Translations under genes and position numbers: made by a program
Assembly (NCBI RefSeq): GCF_013408525.1
Contig: NZ_JACBZM010000001.1
Span: forward strand, 372,001 to 436,000
Origin: Nocardioides aromaticivorans
Lineage (GTDB): Bacteria > Actinomycetota > Actinomycetes > Propionibacteriales > Nocardioidaceae
Direction of reading: 5' to 3'
DNA: 64,000 nt
Shown: in pieces, positions 57,536 to 64,000 of the stretch
Layout of the letters: each line of letters starts with the position of its first letter
How positions within the stretch are numbered: the stretch's first letter is position 1
Notes under the pieces: generated by a model
Seen by the model: the letters and a program-made list of their open reading frames with translations, nothing else
Told to the model about the DNA's origin: nothing
Databases searched by the model: none

Positions 57536-57706
57536 TCAGTCCATCGCGCCGACGAAGTCGATGACGCCGTTGAACGCATCGGTCGTCAGGTCCCAGCCGT
57601 TGCTGGCGGCGCTCTTGGAGGTGTCGGCCAGGCCGTTGGGGTCCGTGAACATCCAGAACCCGAGGAACACGATCACCACGAGGGCGATCACCTTCTTGGC
57701 GTCCAT
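57536..57706 (-). CDS. Small single-pass membrane protein
   Basis: The 56-residue product begins MDAKKVIALVVIVFLGFWMF (one helix) and has the tail TDPNGLADTSKSA, ending DFVGAMD. It is just upstream of the PH-domain gene and likely cotranscribed. I recognise it as a recurrent small protein in this group of bacteria, without a named family. Confidence 0.7.
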   Translation of the reverse strand: MDAKKVIALVVIVFLGFWMFTDPNGLADTSKSAASNGWDLTTDAFNGVIDFVGAMD

Positions 57707-57803
57707 CGGCGGGCGTCTCCATCCTGGTCCGGCGTGCTACGGGGCACAGTTCGACACATTGGTACCAAAAGCCCCACCGGTGCCGTGGGAGGCGCGCTGC
57801 ACG

Positions 57804-59225
57804 CTACGAGCAGGCGTGCAGCAGCCCGTTGCCGGCCCCGGAGGGAACGGTGCCGTCGCGCAGCCACGCGTCGAAGAACCCGTCCAGGTCCTCCCCCGTC
57901 TCGCTGGCCGCCAGCGCCTCGAACTGGGCCACGCTCGCGTTGCCGTCGTGGTGCTGCGCCACCCAGGTGCGGAGCAGGTCGCGCAGGGCCGTCGCGCCGA
58001 TCCGGTTCTGCAGGGCCGCGAGGACCATCGCGCCGCGGTCGTAGACCGCCTCGTCGAAGATGTTCGCCGCTCCGGGGGCGGTGAGGTCGAGGGTCCAGAA
58101 CGACGACCCGGACTCGTGGCAGCGGTCCTGGTAGGCCGCGTTGAGCCACGACGCCACCGACGGCCCGCCGTGCGCGGCGGCGTACGCGACCTCGGAGAAG
58201 GTCGCGAAGCCCTCGTTGATCCAGATGTCCTTCCAGCGGTGGACGGCGACGCTGTCGCCGAACCACTGGTGCGCGAGCTCGTGCACGACCACGCTGGGAT
58301 AGATCCAGGCGCCGTACGTCGGCCGGGTCTGGTTCTCGAGCGCGAAGCCGACGTCGAGACCGGTCACCAGGCCGCCGGTGGACGTGAACGGGTAGGTGCC
58401 GAGCCAGCCCTGCAGCCAGTCGGTGACCGGCCCGCTCTGCCGCAGCTGCCTCATCGCGCGGGTGCGGTCGCCGGACGAGAGCTGTTGCGAGACCGCGTAG
58501 TAGTACGGGATGCCCTTGCCGGTACGGCCGCTCGCGACGTCGTAGCCACCGGCGGCGAAGAAGGCGAGATAGGTCACCATCGGGTCGACCGTCCGCCAGT
58601 GGGTCGTGGCGCGGGTGCCGCTCACCGTGCGGCTGACGAGCGAGCCGTTGCTGACGACCCGCTTGGCGCGCGGGACGCTCACCCGGACGTCGAAGACCGC
58701 CTTGTCGGTGGGGTGGTCGTTGGACGGGAACCACCACGGCGCCATGTGCGGCTGGTTCATCGCGACGACCTCGTTGCGGTCGGCCAGCCAGTTCCGCTCC
58801 CCGCCGTAGGTGTAGGCGTCGGGCTTCCCGGCGTAGGTCACGTCCACCCGGAAGATGTCGCCGCTCGCGATCGTCGCCGGCGGCACCACCTTCAGCTCGT
58901 GGTTGAGCGGCTTGGCGAACCGGGCGGTGCGGCCGTCGACCTTGACCGCCGAGACCGGCAGCAGCAGGTCGAGGGTGAAGCTGGTCAGGTCCTGCTTCGC
59001 GCGCATCGTCACGACGGTGCGGCCGCGCAGGGTGCGGGAGCCGAAGTCGTAGGAGACCTGGATGTTGTAGCGCAGGGCGTCCGTGCCGCCGTTGCCGTCG
59101 TACTTCCAGTAGGGGTCGGGACCGACGGGCGAGCCCGGCCCGGCCGTGAGGGTGGCAGCGCCCGCGCCGGACAGACCCGGGACGAGCAGCAGGAGGAACA
59201 CCACGAGAACGGTCCGCATGCGCAT
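57804..59225 (-). CDS. Secreted M1 family metallopeptidase
   Basis: The 473-residue product begins with a signal peptide (MRMRTVLVVFLLLLVPGLSG). The zinc site is HELAHQW with the third ligand Glu in NEGFA, 19 residues after the second His, and the exopeptidase motif is FALENQT (GxMEN-type). It therefore resembles an aminopeptidase N, acting on secreted or cell-wall substrates. It is shorter than E. coli PepN because only the first two domains are present. TAGGGT lies 6 nt before the ATG. Confidence 0.92.
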   Translation of the reverse strand: MRMRTVLVVFLLLLVPGLSGAGAATLTAGPGSPVGPDPYWKYDGNGGTDALRYNIQVSYDFGSRTLRGRTVVTMRAKQDLTSFTLDLLLPVSAVKVDGRTARFAKPLNHELKVVPPATIASGDIFRVDVTYAGKPDAYTYGGERNWLADRNEVVAMNQPHMAPWWFPSNDHPTDKAVFDVRVSVPRAKRVVSNGSLVSRTVSGTRATTHWRTVDPMVTYLAFFAAGGYDVASGRTGKGIPYYYAVSQQLSSGDRTRAMRQLRQSGPVTDWLQGWLGTYPFTSTGGLVTGLDVGFALENQTRPTYGAWIYPSVVVHELAHQWFGDSVAVHRWKDIWINEGFATFSEVAYAAAHGGPSVASWLNAAYQDRCHESGSSFWTLDLTAPGAANIFDEAVYDRGAMVLAALQNRIGATALRDLLRTWVAQHHDGNASVAQFEALAASETGEDLDGFFDAWLRDGTVPSGAGNGLLHACS

Positions 59226-59231
59226 CGGGCC

Positions 59232-59237
59232 ACCCTA
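59232..59237 (-). promoter_or_regulatory. -10 box TAGGGT of the M1 peptidase gene
   Basis: TAGGGT is 6 nt before the ATG. Confidence 0.5.
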
Positions 59238-59352
59238 CGTCCCGCAGCCGTCGGAGGGGCGAGCTAATTCGGTTGCCCCGGCGAACGGATGTCGGTCACC
59301 ATCGGGTGCGTCCGTCCGCGCGTTCCCGCGGACCCGTCGAGAGGAGCGTGAC

Positions 59353-59442
59353 ATGTCCATGACTGTCCTCGGCCTGCCTTCAGACCGAACCCTTTCGACC
59401 CACAGGAGCACCCGTCTTGTTCCAGGAGAACCTCTCCCCTGA
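59353..59442 (+). CDS. Short ORF overlapping the RIO kinase start
   Basis: A 29-codon ORF begins MSMTVLGLPSDRTLS and ends LVPGEPLP. GAGGAG lies 6 nt before its ATG, a better ribosome site than that of the kinase. It overlaps the RIO kinase TTG start by 26 nt in another frame. A hairpin (GTCCGCG/CGCGGAC at 59314-59333) lies just upstream. Confidence 0.5.
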   Translation: MSMTVLGLPSDRTLSTHRSTRLVPGEPLP

Positions 59443-60301
59443 TCTCGATGCACCCCGCATCGCCCCCCGCATCGACCCCGGCATCGATCCCCGCTTCGTC
59501 TTCGACTACCAGTCCTACGACGAGGTCGAGCCCGGCCAGCGATGGTCGACCTGGCTCTCCGTCGAGCCGCTGTCCCGCGGCCCCGAGCCCCGCCCCGACT
59601 GGGTGGTCACCTCGCAGGGCGCGATCGACACCGAGCTCGGCATCCTGAAGACCGGCAAGGAGGCCGACGTCTTCCTGCTGGACCGCACCGACCCGCACGA
59701 CCCGGCGCAGTCCGTGGTGATGGCGGCCAAGCGCTACCGCGCGCCCGACCACCGCACCTTCCACCGCTCGGCGAGCTACACCGAGGGCCGCAGCATGAAG
59801 CGCTCCCGCGACGAGCGCGCCATCAAGCGCAAGAGCACGTTCGGCCGCGAGGTCGCCGCCGGCGAGTGGGCGGTGTCGGAGTGGAACGCGCTCAAGCGCT
59901 GCTGGGAGCTCGGCCTGCCGGTCCCCTACCCCGTGCAGGTCGACGGCACCGAGATCCTGATGGAGTGGATCTCGGTCGACGGCGAGACCGCGCCCCGGCT
60001 CGCCCAGACCCGGCCGGAGCCCGCGCTGCTGGCGTCGTACCTCGACCAGCTGCGGGACGCGATGGCGACGCTGGTGCAGGCCGGTCTCGTGCACGGCGAC
60101 CTGTCGCCGTACAACATCCTCGCGGCCGGCGAGCGGCTCGTCATCATCGACCTGCCCCAGCTCGTCGACCTGGTCGGCAACGCCCAGGGCTTCGACTTCC
60201 TGCTGCGCGACTGCACGAACGTCTGCTCGTGGTTCACGCGGCGCGGGCTGGAGGTCGATCCGCAGGAGCTGTTCGGCGAGCTGGTGGCCCACGCCTTCTG
60301 A
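59417..60301 (+). CDS. RIO1 family serine/threonine protein kinase
   Basis: The 294-residue product has the RIO kinase core: GILKTGKEADVFLL (nucleotide loop), AAKRYR (Lys), GLVHGDLSPYNIL (catalytic loop) and IIDLPQLVD (DFG-equivalent with metal Asp). The TTG start at 59417 has AGGAG about 8 nt upstream; no ATG is available in-frame before residue 100. RIO1-like kinases of Actinobacteria are of unknown role; ribosome maturation is known in eukaryotes and archaea. Confidence 0.9.
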   Translation: MFQENLSPDLDAPRIAPRIDPGIDPRFVFDYQSYDEVEPGQRWSTWLSVEPLSRGPEPRPDWVVTSQGAIDTELGILKTGKEADVFLLDRTDPHDPAQSVVMAAKRYRAPDHRTFHRSASYTEGRSMKRSRDERAIKRKSTFGREVAAGEWAVSEWNALKRCWELGLPVPYPVQVDGTEILMEWISVDGETAPRLAQTRPEPALLASYLDQLRDAMATLVQAGLVHGDLSPYNILAAGERLVIIDLPQLVDLVGNAQGFDFLLRDCTNVCSWFTRRGLEVDPQELFGELVAHAF

Positions 60302-60316
60302 GGAAGGCCGGGTCGC

Positions 60317-61408
60317 TCAGAGGAAGCCGCGCACCAGGTCGTGGTAGCCCGGCGGCTCCAGCAGGAACGAGTCGTGGCCCCACGGAGACGCGATCTCCGC
60401 GTGGTCCACGGCCACCCCGCGCGCGGCCAGCTGGTCGCGGATCCGCAGCGAGTGGGCCGTCGGGAAGCGCCAGTCGGAGTCGAAGGACAACAGCCGGAAG
60501 CGCGTCGACGGTACGACGTCCGGGTGGCTCCCGAACGGGTCGAAGTAGTCCATCGGCCGGGTCAGGTGGAGGTACGACAGCGCGTCGAACCGGCGCAGGA
60601 AGGACTCCCCCTGGTGCTGCAGGTAGTCCTCGACCTCGAAGTCGGCACCGAGCCGCTTGTCGGTGCCCGAGGTCGCCCGCCGGTGGCCGAACTTCGCCTC
60701 CAGCGACGTCCCGGACACGTAGGTGATGTGGGCCATCATCCGGGCGATCTTGAGCCCGTGGCGTGGCGAGGTGCCGTGGTCGGCGTACCGGCCGTCGTGG
60801 AAGTCGGGGTCCTCGAGGATGGCGGCACGGGCCACCGAGGAGAAGGCGATGTTCTCCGGCGTGAGCCGCGAGCTCGCGGCGACCAGCACCGCGCGGTCGA
60901 TCCGGTCCGGCTCCTGCAGCGCCCACTCGAGGACCTGCATGCCACCGAGCGAGCCGCCGACCGCGGCGTGCAGGCGGTCGATGCCGAGGTGGTCGAGCAG
61001 GCCGCGGTGGGCCGTCACGAAGTCGGCCATGTCGAGCGCCGGGAAGTCCGGTCCGTAGCGCCGGCCGGTGGCCGGGTCGACCGACTGCGGGCCGGTCGTG
61101 CCGGAGCAGCCGCCGATGAGGTTGGCGGAGACGACGAAGAAGCGCTCGGTGTCGAGCGCCTTGCCCGGGCCGATCAGGTTGTCCCACCACCCGGGCCGGC
61201 GTGCGCCCTCGTGCCAGCCGGCGGCGTGGGCGTCGCCGGTCAGCGCGTGGCAGACGAAGACGGCGTTGTCGCGGGCCGGCGACAGCTCGCCGTAGGTCTC
61301 GTAGGCGACCTCGACGTGCACCAGCGCGGCACCCGAGGCGAGCACCAGCGGGCCGCGCTGCGTGAGCACGGCCCGCTGGGTCGCGACGACCCCGACGGAG
61401 TCGGTCAT
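60317..61408 (-). CDS. metX: Homoserine O-acetyltransferase MetX
   Basis: The 363-residue alpha/beta hydrolase has the nucleophile elbow GGSLGGMQVLEWA, NLIGGCSGTTGPQS and the catalytic His in PWGHDSFLLE. It makes O-acetylhomoserine for methionine. The start ATG at 61406-61408 is 17 bp downstream of the metY stop, so metY-metX is an operon. The Gly-Gly-Ser context is typical. Confidence 0.96.
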   Translation of the reverse strand: MTDSVGVVATQRAVLTQRGPLVLASGAALVHVEVAYETYGELSPARDNAVFVCHALTGDAHAAGWHEGARRPGWWDNLIGPGKALDTERFFVVSANLIGGCSGTTGPQSVDPATGRRYGPDFPALDMADFVTAHRGLLDHLGIDRLHAAVGGSLGGMQVLEWALQEPDRIDRAVLVAASSRLTPENIAFSSVARAAILEDPDFHDGRYADHGTSPRHGLKIARMMAHITYVSGTSLEAKFGHRRATSGTDKRLGADFEVEDYLQHQGESFLRRFDALSYLHLTRPMDYFDPFGSHPDVVPSTRFRLLSFDSDWRFPTAHSLRIRDQLAARGVAVDHAEIASPWGHDSFLLEPPGYHDLVRGFL

Positions 61409-61425
61409 GGTGGCTGCCCCTGCGC

Positions 61426-62712
61426 CTACTTGGCGGCGATCAGGGCCTGCTGGAGGTCGGCGATGATGTCGTCGACGTTCTCGATGCCGACCGAGAGCCG
61501 GACCAGGTCCTCGGGCACGCCGGCCGCCTCCAGCTCCTCCGGCGTCAGCTGCGAGTGCGTGGTGCTGGCGTTGTGCACGGCCAGCGACTTCGCGTCGCCG
61601 ATGTTGACGAGGTGGCTGAACAGCTCGACCGACTCGATGAAGCGCTTGCCGCCGTCGCGGCCGCTCTTGAGGCCGAAGGAGACCAGGCCGCCGTACCCCT
61701 TGCCGGTGAACAACTTGTCGGCCACGGCCTTGTAGGGGTCCCCGTCGAGGCCGGGGTAGTTGACCCACGCGACCGCCTCGTGGCCCTGGAGGTACTTCGC
61801 GACGGCCAGCGCGTTCTCGCTGTGCCGCTCGACGCGCAGGTGGAGCGTCTCGAGGCCCTGCAGGAAGAGGAACGAGTTGAGCGGGGCGATCGCGGCGCCG
61901 GTGTTGCGCAGCAGCACGGTCCGCGCCCGGATGATGTAGGCGAGGTTGCCGACGGCCTCGGTCCACACCACGCCGTGGTACGCCGTGTCCGGCCCGGTCA
62001 GGCCCGGGAAGCGGTCCGCGTGGGCGGCCCAGTCGAAGTTGCCGGAGTCGACGATGATGCCGCCGATCGAGGTGCCGTGGCCGCCGATGTACTTCGTCGC
62101 CGAGTGGACCGAGACGTCGGCGCCGTGGTCGAAGACCCGCTCGAGGTACGGCGTCGTGGCGGTGTTGTCGACCACCAGCGGGAGTCCCTGCGCGTGGGCC
62201 GCGTCGGCCCAGGCACGGGTGTCGACGACGTTGAGCTTCGGGTTGCCGATCGTCTCGGCGAACACCAGCTTCGTCCTGTCGTCGACGTGCTTGGCCAGGT
62301 CCTCGGGCTTCTCCGGGTCGACGAAGCGGACCTCGATGCCGTACTGCGGCAGCGTGTGCGCGAACAGCGCGTAGGTGCCGCCGTAGAGCGTCGAGATCGC
62401 GACGATGTTGTCACCGGAGTAGGTCAGGTTGAGCACGGCGTAGGTGATCGCGGCCGAGCCCGACGCCACCGCGAGGGCGCCCACACCGCCCTCGAGCTGG
62501 GCGACCCGCTCCTCGAACGCCGACTGCGTCGGGTTCATGATCCGCGTGTAGATGTTGCCGGGCTCGGCGAGGGCGAACAGGTTGGCGGCGTGCTCGGTGT
62601 CGTTGAAGACGTACGACGTCGTCTGGTAGATCGGCACCGCCCGCGCGTTGGTCGCGGGGTCGGGCTGCTCCTGGCCGGCGTGCACGGCGAGGGTCTCGGG
62701 ACGGTAGGTCAT
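61426..62712 (-). CDS. metY: O-acetylhomoserine aminocarboxypropyltransferase MetY
   Basis: The 428-residue PLP enzyme has the Lys-containing motif HSATKYIGGHGTSIGG and YTRIMNPTQSAFEERVA. It combines O-acetylhomoserine with sulfide to form homocysteine. CAGGAG lies 6 nt before the ATG at 62710-62712; the longer frame is antisense to the LOG gene and is not used. The 5' leader holds a dispersed repeat copy. Confidence 0.96.
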   Translation of the reverse strand: MTYRPETLAVHAGQEQPDPATNARAVPIYQTTSYVFNDTEHAANLFALAEPGNIYTRIMNPTQSAFEERVAQLEGGVGALAVASGSAAITYAVLNLTYSGDNIVAISTLYGGTYALFAHTLPQYGIEVRFVDPEKPEDLAKHVDDRTKLVFAETIGNPKLNVVDTRAWADAAHAQGLPLVVDNTATTPYLERVFDHGADVSVHSATKYIGGHGTSIGGIIVDSGNFDWAAHADRFPGLTGPDTAYHGVVWTEAVGNLAYIIRARTVLLRNTGAAIAPLNSFLFLQGLETLHLRVERHSENALAVAKYLQGHEAVAWVNYPGLDGDPYKAVADKLFTGKGYGGLVSFGLKSGRDGGKRFIESVELFSHLVNIGDAKSLAVHNASTTHSQLTPEELEAAGVPEDLVRLSVGIENVDDIIADLQQALIAAK

Positions 62713-62758
62713 CGTGGGCTCCTGGCGGGGGATGGGTGTCGGTGTGGCGCGGCCGTCC

Positions 62759-62798
62759 CCGGTGGTCGAGGAGGTTGCGCAGCAACCGTCACGAGACC
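62759..62798 (-). repeat. Dispersed hairpin repeat, copy 3, in the metY leader
   Basis: In inverted orientation it is identical to copy 1 over 40 bp except at two bases, which replace a C-G pair by T-A in the GGTTGC-TGC-GCAACC hairpin. It lies between the metY promoter and ribosome site. Confidence 0.85.
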
Positions 62799-62816
62799 CC
62801 GGTGCGTCCTCGCTTA

Positions 62817-62847
62817 ACTGTAGTGAGTCAATCAAGAAACATTTCAA
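62817..62847 (-). promoter_or_regulatory. metY promoter and half-site
   Basis: On the minus strand TTGAAA (62847-62842) and TACAGT (62822-62817) are 19 bp apart. Between them is TTGATTGAC (62835-62827), the same half-site as in the palindrome at 55.2 kb. Confidence 0.45.
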
Positions 62848-62893
62848 GGAACCGTCCAACCCGCGGACCCACGGCCCGCGAGGACCCGTCGGG

Positions 62894-62899
62894 TAGCGT
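62894..62899 (+). promoter_or_regulatory. -10 box TAGCGT of the LOG gene
   Basis: TAGCGT is 8 nt before the GTG start. Confidence 0.45.
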
Positions 62900-62907
62900 C
62901 CGGCCGC

Positions 62908-63843
62908 GTGAGGAGCACCCGCAGCAGGACCGTCGTCGTCGAGTCCCGCACCGACACCGACCGGCAGTGGCACTCCCGCGCCGGCGAGGCCGGCGCCGCC
63001 CACCTGGCCGGCCTCGACATCACGCGGAGCACGCTCTACTCCCCCGCCGACCTCTACGACCGCGACGACTACGCCGCGAGCTTCGACGCCCGCGCCTACG
63101 TCTGGGCACGCGCCGCCTGCGGACCGGCCGAGGCGCTCGCCGAGGTCCTCCACGACCAGGCCATCGACACCGCCCTCGCCGCGTGGGTGCGCGATCGCGA
63201 CCTCGTCGGGGTGATGGGCGGCCACGCCGCGGACCGGGGCACCACGGCCTACGCCGACGCCGCCCGGCTGGGCCGCCTCCTCGGTGCTCGCCACGTGGTG
63301 GCGACCGGTGGGGGTCCCGGCGCGATGGAGGCGGCCAACCTCGGCGGCAGGATGGCCGGGCTGCCCGAGGAGGCACTGCTCGACGCGCTGGGCCGGCTGG
63401 GCGTCGTACCGTCGTTCCGGCCGTCGATCGACGCCTGGGTGCGAGCGGCACGGGACGCCCTGGAGCTCAGCCCGTCGCCGCGGCCTTCCCTCGGCGTGCC
63501 GACCTGGCACTACGGCCACGAGCCGCCGAACCTCTTCGCCACGGCGGTCGCGAAGTACTTCCGCAACGCGCTGCGCGAGGCGATCCTGCTGCAGGTCTGC
63601 GATGCCGGCATCGTCTTCCTGCCGGGCGCCGGCGGCACCGTGCAGGAGATCTTCCAGGACGCGTGCGAGAACTACTACGCGACCGACGAGTCGGTGGCGC
63701 CGATGGTCCTGGTCGGACGGACCTACTGGACGCAGACCCTCCCCGCCTGGCCGCTCCTGCAGGCGCTCGCGCGCGGCCGCGCCATGGAGGGACACGTCCA
63801 CCTCGTCGACACCGTCGACGAGGCAGCGGCGCTCTTCGGCTGA
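62908..63843 (+). CDS. LOG family protein
   Basis: The 311-residue product has the lysine-decarboxylase-like fold of the LOG family: VATGGGPGAMEAANLG and, in place of the usual PGGxGTxxE, LPGAGGTVQEIFQDA. Plant LOG enzymes release active cytokinin from nucleotides; bacterial members are often nucleotide 5'-monophosphate phosphoribohydrolases. It is longer than typical LOG proteins (about 200) with an extra N-terminal segment, and the Ala-for-Gly swap is unusual. TAGCGT is 8 nt before the GTG. Confidence 0.82.
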   Translation: MRSTRSRTVVVESRTDTDRQWHSRAGEAGAAHLAGLDITRSTLYSPADLYDRDDYAASFDARAYVWARAACGPAEALAEVLHDQAIDTALAAWVRDRDLVGVMGGHAADRGTTAYADAARLGRLLGARHVVATGGGPGAMEAANLGGRMAGLPEEALLDALGRLGVVPSFRPSIDAWVRAARDALELSPSPRPSLGVPTWHYGHEPPNLFATAVAKYFRNALREAILLQVCDAGIVFLPGAGGTVQEIFQDACENYYATDESVAPMVLVGRTYWTQTLPAWPLLQALARGRAMEGHVHLVDTVDEAAALFG

Positions 63844-63853
63844 GGGCCGCCCG

Positions 63854-64000
63854 TCACGCAGCGCGGTACGACGTCCGGCTGGTCGCGCGCGGACCGATCA
63901 CCGCCCGGTAGTGCTCCATCAGCTGCTCGTTGATCGCGAACCAGGACCGCTCCTGGACCGCCCGTAGCGCGGTCGCACCCATCGTCGCCCGCAGCCCGGC
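63854..64000 (-). CDS. Glycosyltransferase, C-terminal fragment (cut by window edge)
   Basis: The last 48 codons read AGLRATMGATALRAVQERSW then AINEQLMEHYRAV, the typical end of GT4 glycosyltransferases such as actinobacterial mannosyltransferases (LRxxMGxxAR then SWxxINxQLxxHY). The bulk of the gene is beyond the window. Confidence 0.7.
   Translation of the reverse strand, partial: AGLRATMGATALRAVQERSWFAINEQLMEHYRAVIGPRATSRTSYRAA

Noticed and set aside
62713-62822. SAM riboswitch ahead of metY
   Set aside because: The leader lacks the conserved SAM-I/IV core and is accounted for by the dispersed repeat that also occurs at unrelated loci.
61426-63801. 791-residue fusion protein ending in MetY
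   Set aside because: The first 363 codons are antisense to the LOG gene and include the promoter and repeat; MetY starts at 62712.

Overview
The window is 64 kb of very GC-rich actinobacterial chromosome. I infer Nocardioides or a close relative (Nocardioidaceae) from gene content: a GlgE/TreS/maltokinase glycogen route, furA-katG, a small-membrane-protein/nadD/rsfS/phosphatase block, a DUF6928-like protein, and many genes whose TANNNT -10 box lies only 6-8 nt before the start codon. It is ordinary core chromosome: genes are packed tightly on both strands, with no phage, insertion sequence, CRISPR array or rRNA operon. The taxonomic call is an inference from memory.

Layout. 0-8 kb: competence genes comEC (cut by the window edge) and comEA, separated by a divergent HPP/CBS membrane protein; DegV; leuS behind what looks like a leucine leader-peptide attenuator; and an ABC exporter with an iron-box-like sequence at its promoter. 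8-17 kb: an SDR, a secreted PhoX phosphatase, an AhpD-like/GNAT pair, katG-furA with a Fur-type operator, an acyltransferase and a GT87 mannosyltransferase-like protein. 17-22 kb: an amine catabolism operon (APC permease, agmatinase-family ureohydrolase, flavin amine oxidase) facing a TetR regulator across two tandem operators. 22-25 kb: a 706-residue protein of unknown function with an internal duplication, then tRNA-Ala(GGC). 25-31 kb: GpgP-like phosphatase, rsfS, nadD, lipid-related membrane proteins, an EamA transporter and proA. 30-36 kb: secreted PLD-like and lysyl-oxidase-like proteins, etfBA and an enoyl-CoA hydratase.

36-53 kb holds alpha-glucan metabolism: glgX and glgP convergent; glgE-treS-mak with overlapping start and stop codons; glgB after three interposed genes. 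TreS, Mak, GlgE and GlgB together form the route trehalose -> maltose -> maltose-1-phosphate -> linear glucan -> branched glycogen. GlgP and GlgX degrade it. A moeA-type gene sits directly before glgE.

53-64 kb: DMT transporter/LysR pair, EI24 membrane protein, a thioredoxin-fold/TPR protein lacking the CxxC, a PH-domain membrane protein, a secreted M1 peptidase, a RIO1 kinase with an overlapping upstream ORF, the methionine pair metY-metX, a LOG-family protein and the end of a glycosyltransferase.

The most interesting non-coding signals are the leuS attenuator, a dispersed 40-bp hairpin repeat (three copies, two of them differing by a compensatory base-pair change, one in the metY leader), a 26-bp AT-rich perfect palindrome at 55.2 kb, small upstream ORFs overlapping the etfB and RIO-kinase starts, and the consistent leaderless-promoter geometry.
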